A stretch of DNA of 9,451 nucleotides from an uncultured Rikenellaceae bacterium. Lineage in GTDB: Bacteria > Bacteroidota > Bacteroidia > Bacteroidales > Rikenellaceae. The stretch's first letter is position 1. The number at the start of each line of letters is the position of its first letter. The notes under the pieces were generated by a model. The model saw only the letters and a list, made by a program, of their open reading frames with translations, had not been told where the DNA came from and made no database searches. The translations under genes and the position numbers were made by a program. This document shows positions 1-7,375 of the stretch, one piece after another. The DNA lies in contig CAMRVW010000090.1 in NCBI GenBank assembly GCA_947054185.1, forward strand, positions 1 through 9,451, in the 5' to 3' direction.

Positions 1-405
1 GCTTATCTCCATGCCGGTGAGCGAGAGCACCATGGTCTGGAAGTTGAGCAAAGCCTCCAGACGACCCTGCGATATCTCTGCCTGATAGGGGGTGTAAGAG
101 GTGTACCATGCGGGGTTCTCGAATATGTTGCGCACGATTACCGCAGGCGAGGCGGTGGGATAATAGCCCATGCCTATGAAGGTGCGCAACGGACGGTTCT
201 TGGCGGCCAGGGCGCGTATGTGGGCTGCAAACTCATACTCGCTCATACCCTCCTCGGGCAGGTCGAGGGGCTTTTTCAAGCGTATGCCGTCGGGCACAAC
301 CTGGCTTATAAGCTCGTCCACCGAGCTGCAACCTATCACCTCAAGCATCTGTTTTGTCTGATCTGCTGACGGACCGACATGACGATTTACAAACTGATCT
401 TTCAT
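1..405 (-). CDS. gcvP: Glycine dehydrogenase (glycine cleavage system P protein), N-terminal part, cut by window edge
   Basis: This is the pyridoxal-phosphate P protein, which decarboxylates glycine and passes the aminomethyl group to the lipoyl H protein in the cytoplasmic glycine cleavage system. Only codons 1-135 are inside the window; the family is usually about 950 residues, so the PLP lysine and C-terminal half lie to the left. The visible part has the family start MKDQFVNRHVGPS, then RTFIGMGYYPT (about residues 74-84), NPAWYTSYTPYQAEISQGRL (about 97-116) and ALLNFQTMV, all hallmark P-protein blocks. The ATG at 403-405 gives the expected N-terminus just ahead of the RHVGPS motif, and codons run open to base 1. 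No Shine-Dalgarno is visible and no perfect TAnnTTTG box was found upstream. A terminator-like hairpin behind dsbD suggests gcvP has its own promoter, which I could not locate. I saw no aptamer for glycine. Identity is close to certain. Confidence 0.96.
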   Translation of the reverse strand, partial: MKDQFVNRHVGPSADQTKQMLEVIGCSSVDELISQVVPDGIRLKKPLDLPEEGMSEYEFAAHIRALAAKNRPLRTFIGMGYYPTASPAVIVRNIFENPAWYTSYTPYQAEISQGRLEALLNFQTMVLSLTGMEIS

Positions 406-676
406 TGTCTTTATGGTTTGTGGAGAGGAGCTTTACGTTTCCCTCCCATATTATTATTTTGGTCACACACCTTTAAGCCAACCTTGCGGCCGGCTCACGT
501 CCCCTTTCTCCCCTATGCACAGAAACCACATGCCCCCTCTCTTGCCCCGTTAAGCCACGCACCTTGCGTTTGGGAAAACAGACCCGCCTCCTTTGCCATC
601 ATCTCCCGAAACCCCGTCCACTTTATTGCTCGCCCCCTTGCTCCCTGCCTTTCCCTCCCCTCTCCGCCGGGCTTTC
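406..676 (-). other. Intergenic gcvP leader/upstream region, strongly strand-skewed
   Basis: No gene is supported here. The stretch is unusual in composition: between 481 and 720 the + strand has about 102 C against 44 G by hand count, so any RNA made towards gcvP would be G-rich. It contains many short G tracts on the minus strand, including a canonical four-tract quadruplex motif at 633-660. The + strand open frame across 379-786 has low-complexity proline- and leucine-rich sequence and no family resemblance, so I read it as a by-product of the skew. No glycine, cobalamin or tetrahydrofolate riboswitch core was recognised. The gcvP promoter must lie here if the hairpin behind dsbD terminates transcription. 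Confidence 0.5.
633..660 (-). other. Canonical G-quadruplex motif
   Basis: Read on the minus strand, the tracts are G4, loop A, G3, loop AAAGGCA, G3, loop AGCAA, G5. This meets the G3+N1-7 rule with loops of 1, 7 and 5 bases. It lies on the strand that would be RNA for gcvP, 228 bases upstream of its start codon. Whether it is in the transcript depends on the unmapped promoter. The sequence pattern is seen directly; folding and function are inference. Confidence 0.55.
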
Positions 677-732
677 AAAAAGAGCGGTGCGCCCTCCGCC
701 CCGAGGTAAAACTAAGGCAGAAACGCGCACCG
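677..732 (-). terminator. Candidate rho-independent terminator of dsbD
   Basis: Reading leftwards from dsbD, CGGTGCGC (732-725) pairs perfectly with GCGCACCG (692-685), and five T residues follow at 681-677 after the spacer CTC. The 32-base loop can fold further, with CTGCC pairing to GGCGG (one G-U pair), giving an extended stem with an internal loop. It begins 21 bases past the dsbD stop. The large loop makes it less typical than a compact terminator, but GC-rich stem plus T-run in the right place is good support. Confidence 0.6.
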
Positions 733-753
733 TACTTGTCTGCGGGTGTAAAG

Positions 754-2739
754 TTACTTAATTTCTTTGTATTTTGCCACACCTGAGTTTAAAAAATCGA
801 TGTACTCTTTGACATTGAGATTGTAACCCCTCGCGGGAGCCAGCTGACGGCCCTCGTTGTCGAGCAATATGTAATAGGGCTGGCCGTTGACGCCGAAACG
901 GGTGGTCTGGAAGTTGGCGTTTATCTTGCCGAGAGTCTTGAGCACCTTGCCGTTGGGAAGGGTCACCCACTCGCTTTGAGGCAGCTCTTTTTTGTCGTCG
1001 ACATAGAGCGATATTATCACATATTCATCACCCAGTATGCGCAACACCTCTTTGTCAGACCATACGTTGGCCTCCATCTCGCGGCAGTTGACGCATCCGT
1101 GACCCGAGAAATCGAGCAACACGGGCTTGCCTGCCTTGCGTGCGTATGCCATGCCCTCCTCATAGTCGAAGAAGCCGTCAAGGCCGTGAGGCATGTGCAG
1201 AAAGTCGCTGTATTTCTTGCCTTTTGCCTCGCTGTTGCCGTTCGAGCTTATGGCGCGACCGCCCTCCATGAGGTTGAAGTCGTGGGTGTGCATGGGAGGC
1301 AGATATCCCGACAGGGCCTTGAGCGGAGCACCGAACATGCCGGGTATCAGATAGACCACGAAGGCAAATGTTATGATGGCCAGAAAGAGCCTCTTGACCT
1401 TGATGTAAGGCTCGTCGCTGTCGTGCGAGAAACGGAGCTTGCCAAGAAGATAGAAGCCGAGCATCGAGAATATCACTATCCAGAGGGCGATATAGACCTC
1501 ACGGTCGAGCAAACCCCAATGGTATGTCTGGTCGGCCACCGAGAGGAATTTAAGACCGAGAGCCAGCTCTATGAAGCCTAACACCACCTTCACCGAGTTG
1601 AGCCATCCGCCCGACTTGGGCAGGTTTTTGAGCAACGAGGGGAAGAATGCGAATATGGTGAAGGGCAGGGCAAATGCCGCCGAGAATACGAGCATGGTGA
1701 GTATGGGCTGCCATATCTCGCCCTGGGTCGACTGCACCAATATAGAGCCAACGATGGGCCCGGTGCACGAGAACGACACCAGCACCAACGTCAGAGCCAT
1801 GAAGAAGACACCCACAAGACCGCCCTTGTCGGCCTTGGCGTCGCTCTTGTTTACCAGCGAGCTGGGCAACACTATCTCGAAAGCCCCGAGGAACGAAGCG
1901 GCGAATATCATGAACACAAGGAAGAATATGATATTGGGTATCCAGTGCGTGGCAAGCCAGTTGAAGATATCGGCCGTGACGGCGTCGCCACCCGCCAGAT
2001 AGGTCACAAGTATTATTATGGCTATGGGCAGGGTGTAAAGGGCAATGATGGAGAGACCGTAAAACGAGGCCATGAAGCGTCCCTTGCTCTTGCTGCCCGA
2101 GCTTTTCATGAAGAAAGATACCGTCATGGGCACCATTGGGAAGACGCACGGGGTGAGAAGAGCCGCAAAGCCCCACAGTATGGCCGCTATGACGGTGCTC
2201 AAAATAGAGCTCTCGGCCTCAAGGCGTCTTACCTGTTCTTTGGTGGCTGCGGTGGTGACGGCCGCCTGGCCGCCCTCGACGCCCGAGAGCTTGAAGAAGA
2301 AATCTTCGTCGGTGGGGGGCAGGCATGTGTCGTCATTGCACGTCTGCCACTCTATGTTGACTCTCACGCGCACATCGTCCGCCGATGTCACCTTTACACG
2401 CTGGGTGAATGTGACGCTCTTTTCAAAATAGCCCACCTCCATGCCGAAGCCGCTGTCGAAACCGCGCACGGGCTTTACCGACGCGGTCACCCCGTCTATT
2501 AGGGTCACACCCGGTGTGGGGCTCACCGTTACGGTGGTGGCGTTGGGACCGTCGACATAAGGGCCCATGTCATACATATGGAAATGATCTTCTATGGTGG
2601 CGGTCATCTTAAGGTCATAGACACCGTCGCCCAGGTCTGCGGTCGACTGCTTCCATTCAACGGGCTCCATTATCTGGGCGCTCGCCGCGGATGCCATCAA
2701 AAAGGCTGAAAAAGTCAGCAACAACGTTTTTAATCTCAT
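754..2739 (-). CDS. dsbD: Thiol:disulfide interchange protein DsbD (three-domain transmembrane thiol reductase)
   Basis: DsbD carries electrons from cytoplasmic thioredoxin across the inner membrane to periplasmic thiol proteins. All three domains are present in the 661 residues. A signal peptide (residues 1-21, cleavage after ASA) leads into the alpha domain with the redox pair C134/C139 in CNDDTCLPPT. About eight membrane segments follow (roughly 178-470) with the membrane cysteines C198 (LLTPCVFPMVP) and C325 (SFSCTGPIVG). The C-terminal thioredoxin-like gamma domain (about 515-661) has C549-V-N-C552. All six cysteines known from E. coli DsbD therefore have counterparts. The usual W before the thioredoxin CxxC is replaced by G (HGCVNC), which I believe is common in Bacteroidota homologues. 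The ATG at 2737-2739 is fixed by the signal peptide. It lies 92 bases after cysS on the same strand without a clear promoter between, so co-transcription is likely. It could serve cytochrome c maturation or periplasmic disulfide repair; no neighbour decides which. Confidence 0.94.
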   Translation of the reverse strand: MRLKTLLLTFSAFLMASAASAQIMEPVEWKQSTADLGDGVYDLKMTATIEDHFHMYDMGPYVDGPNATTVTVSPTPGVTLIDGVTASVKPVRGFDSGFGMEVGYFEKSVTFTQRVKVTSADDVRVRVNIEWQTCNDDTCLPPTDEDFFFKLSGVEGGQAAVTTAATKEQVRRLEAESSILSTVIAAILWGFAALLTPCVFPMVPMTVSFFMKSSGSKSKGRFMASFYGLSIIALYTLPIAIIILVTYLAGGDAVTADIFNWLATHWIPNIIFFLVFMIFAASFLGAFEIVLPSSLVNKSDAKADKGGLVGVFFMALTLVLVSFSCTGPIVGSILVQSTQGEIWQPILTMLVFSAAFALPFTIFAFFPSLLKNLPKSGGWLNSVKVVLGFIELALGLKFLSVADQTYHWGLLDREVYIALWIVIFSMLGFYLLGKLRFSHDSDEPYIKVKRLFLAIITFAFVVYLIPGMFGAPLKALSGYLPPMHTHDFNLMEGGRAISSNGNSEAKGKKYSDFLHMPHGLDGFFDYEEGMAYARKAGKPVLLDFSGHGCVNCREMEANVWSDKEVLRILGDEYVIISLYVDDKKELPQSEWVTLPNGKVLKTLGKINANFQTTRFGVNGQPYYILLDNEGRQLAPARGYNLNVKEYIDFLNSGVAKYKEIK

Positions 2740-2787
2740 ACTTTTGTTATTTGCTTGTTTTAATTGTCACACTGTCTGCAACCGCAA

Positions 2788-2814
2788 GCCTCCCGCCGGC
2801 AAGAGGCCCGGGCC
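2788..2814 (-). repeat. GC-rich inverted repeats between cysS and dsbD
   Basis: GCCTC (2788-2792) pairs with GAGGC (2803-2807), and G-U pairs can lengthen the stem in RNA; a 10-base palindrome GGCCCGGGCC overlaps it at 2805-2814. GCAAG (2785-2789) and CTTGC (2818-2822) flank the structure. No T-run follows in the direction of transcription, so this looks like an mRNA stem between two co-transcribed genes and not an intrinsic terminator. Function is unknown. Confidence 0.4.
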
Positions 2815-2831
2815 GTTACTTGCGGGGAGTG

Positions 2832-4289
2832 TCATTTCAGCTCCCAGTCGGCACCGTCCTTACGGTCTTTGACCATCACGCCCAGGCGAGACAGCTCGTC
2901 GCGTATCTTGTCTGAGACGGCCCAGTTTTTCTGCTCCTTGGCCTGCCGGCGCACCTGCAATATCATCTCTATAAGGCCCGAGGTGAGCTCGCCGTCGCCA
3001 CTCTTTTCGGCACTCAGGCCCAAAAGGTCGTGTATCACAAAGGCGAACTGTTCCGACAGAGAACGCAAATCGTCTTCGGTGACGGTGTCGATACCGTCGT
3101 GCAACCGGTTGATGACCTTGACCCACTCAAACAGAGAGGCTATGGCCACGGGGCTGTTGAGGTCGTCGCACAAGGCCTCCATGCACTCGCTCTTTATGGT
3201 CGACACATCGACGGTCGATTTGTCGGACGGCTTTATCCTGCCTATCATGTCAAAGGCCGTCATAAGGCGTTCAAACCCCTTTTCGGCAGCCGACAGCGCC
3301 TCGTTGGAGAAGTCGAGCGTGCTGCGATAGTGGGCCTGGAGTATGAAAAAGCGTATCGTCATGGGCGAGTATGCCTTTTCAAGCAGGGTATTGGCACCGG
3401 TGAAGAGCTCCTCGAGGGTTATGAAGTTGCCCAACGACTTGCCCATCTTGCGTCCGTCTATGGTTATCATGTTGTTGTGCATCCAGTAACGGACCGCCTC
3501 GTGCCCCATGGATGCGGTGCTCTGGGCTATCTCGCACTCGTGGTGGGGGAACATCAGGTCCATGCCGCCGCCGTGTATGTCAAACCTCTCGCCCAGATAT
3601 TTGCGGCTCATGGCCGAGCACTCGAGATGCCAGCCGGGGAAACCGTCGCTCCAGGGCGATGGCCAACGCATTATGTGCTCGGGCGAAGCCTTCTTCCAGA
3701 GGGCGAAATCGTAACTTTTGCGCTTGTCGCCGCTGCCCTCCAGCTGACGGGTGACAGAGAGCATATCTTCGACGGTGCGACCCGAGAGTTTGCCGTAACG
3801 GTGGTCGGCGTTGTATTTGTCGACGTCGAAATAGACCGAGCCGTTGCTCTGATAGGCATAACCGGCCTTCAGTATCTCCTTTACAAACTCTATCTGCTCT
3901 ATGATGTGGCCCGAGGCCTGTGGCTCTATCGAGGGGGGCAACACGCCCAGCATGTGCATGGCCTCGCGGTAACGGTTGGTGTAATGTTGCGCCACCTCCA
4001 TAGGCTCAAGACGCTCAAGACGCGCCTTTTTCAAGAGCTTGTCTTCGCCGTCGTCAGAGTCGTGCTCAAGGTGACCCACATCGGTGATGTTGCGCACATA
4101 ACGCACCTTATACCCCAACGCCGTAAGAAGACGAAACAGCAGGTCGTAAGTGACGGCCGGGCGGGCATGGCCCAGGTGCGGATCGCCATATACGGTGGGA
4201 CCGCATACATAAAGACCCACATGAGGAGGGTTAAGCGGCGTGAACTCCTCCTTGGTGCGGCTCAATGTGTTGAATATTTTAAAATTCAT
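2832..4289 (-). CDS. cysS: Cysteinyl-tRNA synthetase
   Basis: This cytoplasmic class I aminoacyl-tRNA synthetase joins cysteine to tRNA-Cys using ATP. At 485 residues it is full length. The HIGH signature is HLGH at residues 38-41 following VCGPTVYGDP, and the KMSKS loop is KMGKS at 281-285. The zinc site that discriminates cysteine is complete: C29, C224 (WHLECSAMS), H249 and E253 (PHHECEIAQS). The C-terminal part (about 310-485) has the helical DALR-type region and ends in GVMVKDRKDGADWELK, the usual tail. The ATG at 4287-4289 gives the family start MNFKIFNTLSR. A -7 promoter element sits 24 bases upstream, implying a leader of about 17 bases and no room for a T-box. It is first in a likely cysS-dsbD unit and divergent from the wecA-like gene. 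Identity is not in doubt. Confidence 0.98.
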   Translation of the reverse strand: MNFKIFNTLSRTKEEFTPLNPPHVGLYVCGPTVYGDPHLGHARPAVTYDLLFRLLTALGYKVRYVRNITDVGHLEHDSDDGEDKLLKKARLERLEPMEVAQHYTNRYREAMHMLGVLPPSIEPQASGHIIEQIEFVKEILKAGYAYQSNGSVYFDVDKYNADHRYGKLSGRTVEDMLSVTRQLEGSGDKRKSYDFALWKKASPEHIMRWPSPWSDGFPGWHLECSAMSRKYLGERFDIHGGGMDLMFPHHECEIAQSTASMGHEAVRYWMHNNMITIDGRKMGKSLGNFITLEELFTGANTLLEKAYSPMTIRFFILQAHYRSTLDFSNEALSAAEKGFERLMTAFDMIGRIKPSDKSTVDVSTIKSECMEALCDDLNSPVAIASLFEWVKVINRLHDGIDTVTEDDLRSLSEQFAFVIHDLLGLSAEKSGDGELTSGLIEMILQVRRQAKEQKNWAVSDKIRDELSRLGVMVKDRKDGADWELK

Positions 4290-4312
4290 GCGATTCGATT
4301 GTGTTTTGTCTG

Positions 4313-4320
4313 CAAATATA
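4313..4320 (-). promoter_or_regulatory. Bacteroidota -7 promoter element for cysS
   Basis: The minus strand reads TATATTTG, a perfect match to the Bacteroidota TAnnTTTG element. Its last base is 23 bases before the cysS ATG, predicting a start of transcription near 4306. No clear TTG -33 element was seen at the expected spacing, so support rests on the -7 match and position. Confidence 0.55.
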
Positions 4321-4512
4321 TGTATTTTTTTTAAGCTCTGTTACCTGAAGCGATTCCTTATGTGCTTTTTTATCGGCACAGCCGGCCATGTCGCCACGAA
4401 CAATCCGTCGGGCAGATGGGGATGAAAGCTCTCGGGAAAGGGGATAACCGGTATTTTATGGTTCATGACGAAAAAAGAGTATGAATTATATGCGGTATTC
4501 GGTATTTAGTTT

Positions 4513-4520
4513 TACCTTTG
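4513..4520 (+). promoter_or_regulatory. Bacteroidota -7 promoter element for the wecA-like gene
   Basis: TACCTTTG matches TAnnTTTG perfectly, with 19 bases between it and the ATG at 4540. Predicted transcription starts near 4525, giving a leader of about 13-15 bases. A two-codon in-frame start/stop (ATG AGA TGA, 4528-4536) lies in this leader. No good -33 TTG is visible. The roughly 190 bases between this element and the cysS promoter contain no gene and nothing I can name apart from a weak 5-bp hairpin at 4361-4380. Confidence 0.55.
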
Positions 4521-4539
4521 CAGTTAAATGAGATGACCC

Positions 4540-5646
4540 ATGGCTGTTTTTATTGTTCTAACACTCGCCATTTCCGCGCTTATCGGGTGGACGACCATAC
4601 CGAACATTGTCATTATATCCAAACGCAAACGTCTGTTCGATTCGACAAATGCAAGGAAGGTGCACACGGGCGAGGTGCCTCGCTTGGGCGGCTTGTCGTT
4701 CATGCCGGCCGTCATTATCTCATTTTGTTTCTCGTTGGGCATGAGCTGCATCATGTCGGAAAGCGATCTGTCTGTGATATGGAAGAGCGATTCTTTCATA
4801 GAGATACTCTTCTTTGTGGTGGGATTGGTGGTGATATTCCTCTTCGGGCTTGCCGACGATTTGGTCGGAATAAGTTACAAGAGCAAATTCCTCGTTCAGA
4901 CATTAGCCGCCATGATGCCTGTATTTGCAGGGTTGGGCATCAAGTCGTTCGACGGGCTCTTCGGCATATATCAGATAAGCCCGCTTGCGGGAATACCGCT
5001 TACGGTGTTCGTGGTGGTGGGGGCCGTGAACGCTTATAACCTCATAGACGGTATAGACGGTCTGTGCTCGGGGCTCGGGGCTATCGCCTTGAGTGTGCTG
5101 TCGTGGTGGTTTTACAGCCACCAGCTCTATGTGTATGCCATGCTCGGGGTAAGCTTGTTGGGGTGCGTGATAATATTTTTCCGTTATAACACAAAAAAAC
5201 TGAGACTGAAGGTGTTCATGGGCGACAGCGGTTCACTCATGCTCGGTTATGTCATCTCGTTTCTCGGTCTCAAATTCTTAGACCTGAACGTGTCGCCATC
5301 CCCTTATGACTTTCGTAATGCCGAGATTCTGATGCTTTCGGTCATATTCGTGCCCGTGTTCGACACCGTGCGCGTATTTACCGAGAGAATTATGCGCAAA
5401 AGATCGCCTTTCATGGCCGACAACACCCACATACACCACATATTGTTGAGTCTCGGGCGATTTTCGCACATTCAGGTGACAATGATAATAATGGCATTCG
5501 CCATTGCCTTGATACTCTTGAACTTCACTTTGAGGGGCATGGAGTCGAACCTGTTATTGTCTCTCGACGTCGTATTGGGCATGGTGTTCCTCAATTTATT
5601 GCCCAAGTTTTTGGCCGGGAAGGCTAAAAAACAAAAAAGGCGTTAG
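4540..5646 (+). CDS. wecA: WecA/MraY-family polyprenyl-phosphate sugar-1-phosphate transferase
   Basis: Members of this integral membrane family transfer a sugar 1-phosphate, usually GlcNAc-1-P from UDP-GlcNAc, to undecaprenyl phosphate, the first committed step of lipid-linked glycan assembly. The 368 residues show about ten hydrophobic segments and all family motifs: VPRLGG (46-51), the D106-D107 pair in FGLADDLVG, NAYNLIDGIDGL (164-175) with N167 and D170, MGDSGSLMLG (227-236) with D229, and PFMADNTHIHH (290-300). The H-I-H-H motif near the end separates the WecA/TagO/WbpL side from MraY, so this is not the peptidoglycan enzyme. The basic tail KAKKQKRR should be cytoplasmic. The start at 4540 is favoured because the nearest upstream in-frame ATG (4528) hits a stop after two codons. 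The sugar and the end product (O-antigen, capsule or protein glycan) cannot be read from sequence; the symbol is by family likeness. Confidence 0.9.
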   Translation: MAVFIVLTLAISALIGWTTIPNIVIISKRKRLFDSTNARKVHTGEVPRLGGLSFMPAVIISFCFSLGMSCIMSESDLSVIWKSDSFIEILFFVVGLVVIFLFGLADDLVGISYKSKFLVQTLAAMMPVFAGLGIKSFDGLFGIYQISPLAGIPLTVFVVVGAVNAYNLIDGIDGLCSGLGAIALSVLSWWFYSHQLYVYAMLGVSLLGCVIIFFRYNTKKLRLKVFMGDSGSLMLGYVISFLGLKFLDLNVSPSPYDFRNAEILMLSVIFVPVFDTVRVFTERIMRKRSPFMADNTHIHHILLSLGRFSHIQVTMIIMAFAIALILLNFTLRGMESNLLLSLDVVLGMVFLNLLPKFLAGKAKKQKRR

Positions 5647-5752
5647 TTCGGGCGGCGTTTTTGAGAGCGGTTTCATACGGACTCTGTCGTGGAGCTATTT
5701 TAGGGAAAGCGGTTTTCGGGGATGGTTTTGATTATGAATTAAACACTGTATT

Positions 5753-6784
5753 ATGGAATTTTCTGCTGAGATGATAGCCTCGTTTCTCGGGGGCGAGATA
5801 GTGGGCGACAAAAATGCCGCCGTGCGCTCCGTTGCCAAGATAGAAGAGGCCAAAGAGGGCGATCTGGCGTTTCTGGCCAACCCCAAATATGAGCATTACA
5901 TATATGGCACCGGCGCCACCATTGTGATAGTTTCAAAAGATTTCGCCCCCACCTCCGACGTGGCCGCCACCCTGATAAAGGTGGCCGACCCTTACGGCTC
6001 GTTCGCGCGGCTGCTCGACCTTTATGCGGCATCAAAGCCTCAGAAAAGCGGGGTGTCGTCACTGGCCGCCATATCGGACAAGGCCACGGTGGCCGACGAT
6101 GTTTACGTGGGTGAGTTTGCGGTGATAGACCGGGGCGCCGTGGTCGGCAAAGGGTGCAAGATATACCCTCAGGCATACATTGGCGAGGGTGTGCGTCTGG
6201 GCGACAATGTCATTATAAACAGCGGCGTCAAGATATATGAAGGTTGCGTCGTGGGCGACAACTCAATCATACACAGCGGCGCGGTGATAGGGGCCGACGG
6301 CTTCGGCTTCGCTCCCGTCGACGGCGTCTATAAGAAGATACCCCAGATAGGCAACGTGGTGATAGAAAGCGACGTGGAGATCGGAGCCAACACCTGCATA
6401 GACCGCGCCACGATGGGTTCGACGGTCATAAAACGCGGTGTCAAGCTCGACAACCTCATACAGATAGGACACAACGTGGTGATAGGAGCCGACACGGTTG
6501 CAGCCGCTCAGGTGGGCATCGCAGGGTCGACCAAGATAGGGGCCGGATGTATGTTCGGCGGCCAGGTGGGCGTGGCGGGCCACATAACCGTTGCCGACAA
6601 AACGCAGGTGGGCTCTCAGTCGGGCATTGGCTCTGCGGTCAAAAACCAGGGCGAGGTCATCATGGGTTCGCCGGCATTTGCCGCCCGCGATTACCAACGC
6701 TCGGCCATGGTCTTCAAAGAGCTGCCGCAGATGAGACGCGAGATAGCCGCCCTGCGCAAAGAGATAGAACAGCTGCGCAAGTAA
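5753..6784 (+). CDS. lpxD: UDP-3-O-acylglucosamine N-acyltransferase
   Basis: LpxD adds the second, N-linked 3-hydroxyacyl chain from acyl-ACP to UDP-3-O-acylglucosamine, the third step of lipid A synthesis, in the cytoplasm as a trimer. The 343 residues match family length. The N-terminal uridine-binding domain (about 1-100) includes GDLAFLANPKY (37-46). A left-handed parallel beta-helix of hexapeptide repeats runs from about 105 to 305, with the family motif IGADGFGFAP (179-188). The catalytic histidine is H240 (IQIGHNVVIG) and H277 (VAGHITV) is also kept; both fit the E. coli H239/H276 pair. A C-terminal helix (about 323-343) is charged and coiled-coil-like. It follows the wecA-like gene by 106 bases, with only a weak one-mismatch promoter match (TATTTTAG, 5696-5703), and precedes ruvC by 37 bases. 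lpxC, fabZ and lpxA, often adjacent in Bacteroidales, are absent here. Confidence 0.98.
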   Translation: MEFSAEMIASFLGGEIVGDKNAAVRSVAKIEEAKEGDLAFLANPKYEHYIYGTGATIVIVSKDFAPTSDVAATLIKVADPYGSFARLLDLYAASKPQKSGVSSLAAISDKATVADDVYVGEFAVIDRGAVVGKGCKIYPQAYIGEGVRLGDNVIINSGVKIYEGCVVGDNSIIHSGAVIGADGFGFAPVDGVYKKIPQIGNVVIESDVEIGANTCIDRATMGSTVIKRGVKLDNLIQIGHNVVIGADTVAAAQVGIAGSTKIGAGCMFGGQVGVAGHITVADKTQVGSQSGIGSAVKNQGEVIMGSPAFAARDYQRSAMVFKELPQMRREIAALRKEIEQLRK

Positions 6785-6821
6785 GCGGCTGACTCAGCGA
6801 GCAGGATGAAAACACATCGAG

Positions 6822-7373
6822 ATGGCAGACCGTATAATAATGGGCATAGACCCCGGTACCAACAAGATGGGCTATGGGGTGATACGTGTATGCGGGCGTA
6901 AGGTCGCATTCGTCACAATGGGTTATATAGACCTGTCCAAATTCAAAACGCCATACCTCAAATTAGGACACATCTATGAGCGTGTCTCGTCGCTCGTTAC
7001 GCAATACAAACCCGATGCCGTCGCTCTCGAAGCCCCCTTTTTCGGAGACAACGTTCAAAGCATGCTTAAGCTGGGACGCGCACAGGGGGTGGCCATTGCC
7101 GCCGCATCGGTTCATTGCTCCGAGATATTCGAATATGCCCCCCGCAAGGTCAAGATAGCCGTGACGGGCAGTGGCGGCGCCACCAAAGAGCAGGTGGCCG
7201 ATATGCTCAAACACATATTGTCGCTCAAAGAGCTGCCCGCCAACCTCGACTCCACCGACGGGCTGGCCGTGGCCTTATGCCACCATCTGCAAGAGACATC
7301 GCCCATACCCTCTTCGTCACGTTCGGGCGGATGGGACGACTTCATAGCACGCAACCCCGACAGGGTCAAATGA
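6822..7373 (+). CDS. ruvC: Crossover junction endodeoxyribonuclease RuvC
   Basis: RuvC is the dimeric nuclease that resolves Holliday junctions delivered by RuvAB during recombinational repair. The 183 residues carry the complete RNase H-fold acidic site: D10 in IMGIDPGTNKMGYG, E70 in VALEAPFFGDN, and D143 and D146 in NLDSTDGLAVALCHH. The DNA-binding segment LKLGRAQGV (82-90) and the YAPRKVKIAVTGSGGATKEQV block (105-125) are standard. The tail after about residue 158 (SSSRSGGWDDF) is variable in the family. The ATG at 6822 leaves the usual handful of residues before the first beta strand; the next in-frame ATG (6840) would cut into that strand. It sits 37 bases after lpxD and probably shares its transcript. 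ruvA and ruvB are not in the window. Confidence 0.97.
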   Translation: MADRIIMGIDPGTNKMGYGVIRVCGRKVAFVTMGYIDLSKFKTPYLKLGHIYERVSSLVTQYKPDAVALEAPFFGDNVQSMLKLGRAQGVAIAAASVHCSEIFEYAPRKVKIAVTGSGGATKEQVADMLKHILSLKELPANLDSTDGLAVALCHHLQETSPIPSSSRSGGWDDFIARNPDRVK

Positions 7374-7375
7374 AT

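Noticed and set aside
406..753. Glycine, tetrahydrofolate or cobalamin riboswitch ahead of gcvP
   Set aside because: I looked for the conserved core sequences of these aptamers on the minus strand and saw none; a covariance-model search would be decisive.
379..786. Proline/leucine-rich + strand open frame in the dsbD-gcvP gap
   Set aside because: It overlaps the start of gcvP and the end of dsbD, is low complexity from C-rich sequence, and resembles no family.
1945..2502. Open frame on the + strand opposite the dsbD N-terminal and membrane regions
   Set aside because: It is antisense to a signal peptide and membrane domains that are clearly coding on the minus strand.
3435..3449. KMGKS in place of KMSKS in CysRS as a defect
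   Set aside because: The glycine variant is, to my knowledge, normal in Bacteroidota CysRS, and all catalytic and zinc residues are present.
3030..4334. Long open frame (434 codons) on the + strand opposite cysS
   Set aside because: It lies wholly antisense to a full-length, motif-complete cysS and shows no domain pattern; it is a by-product of the codon bias.
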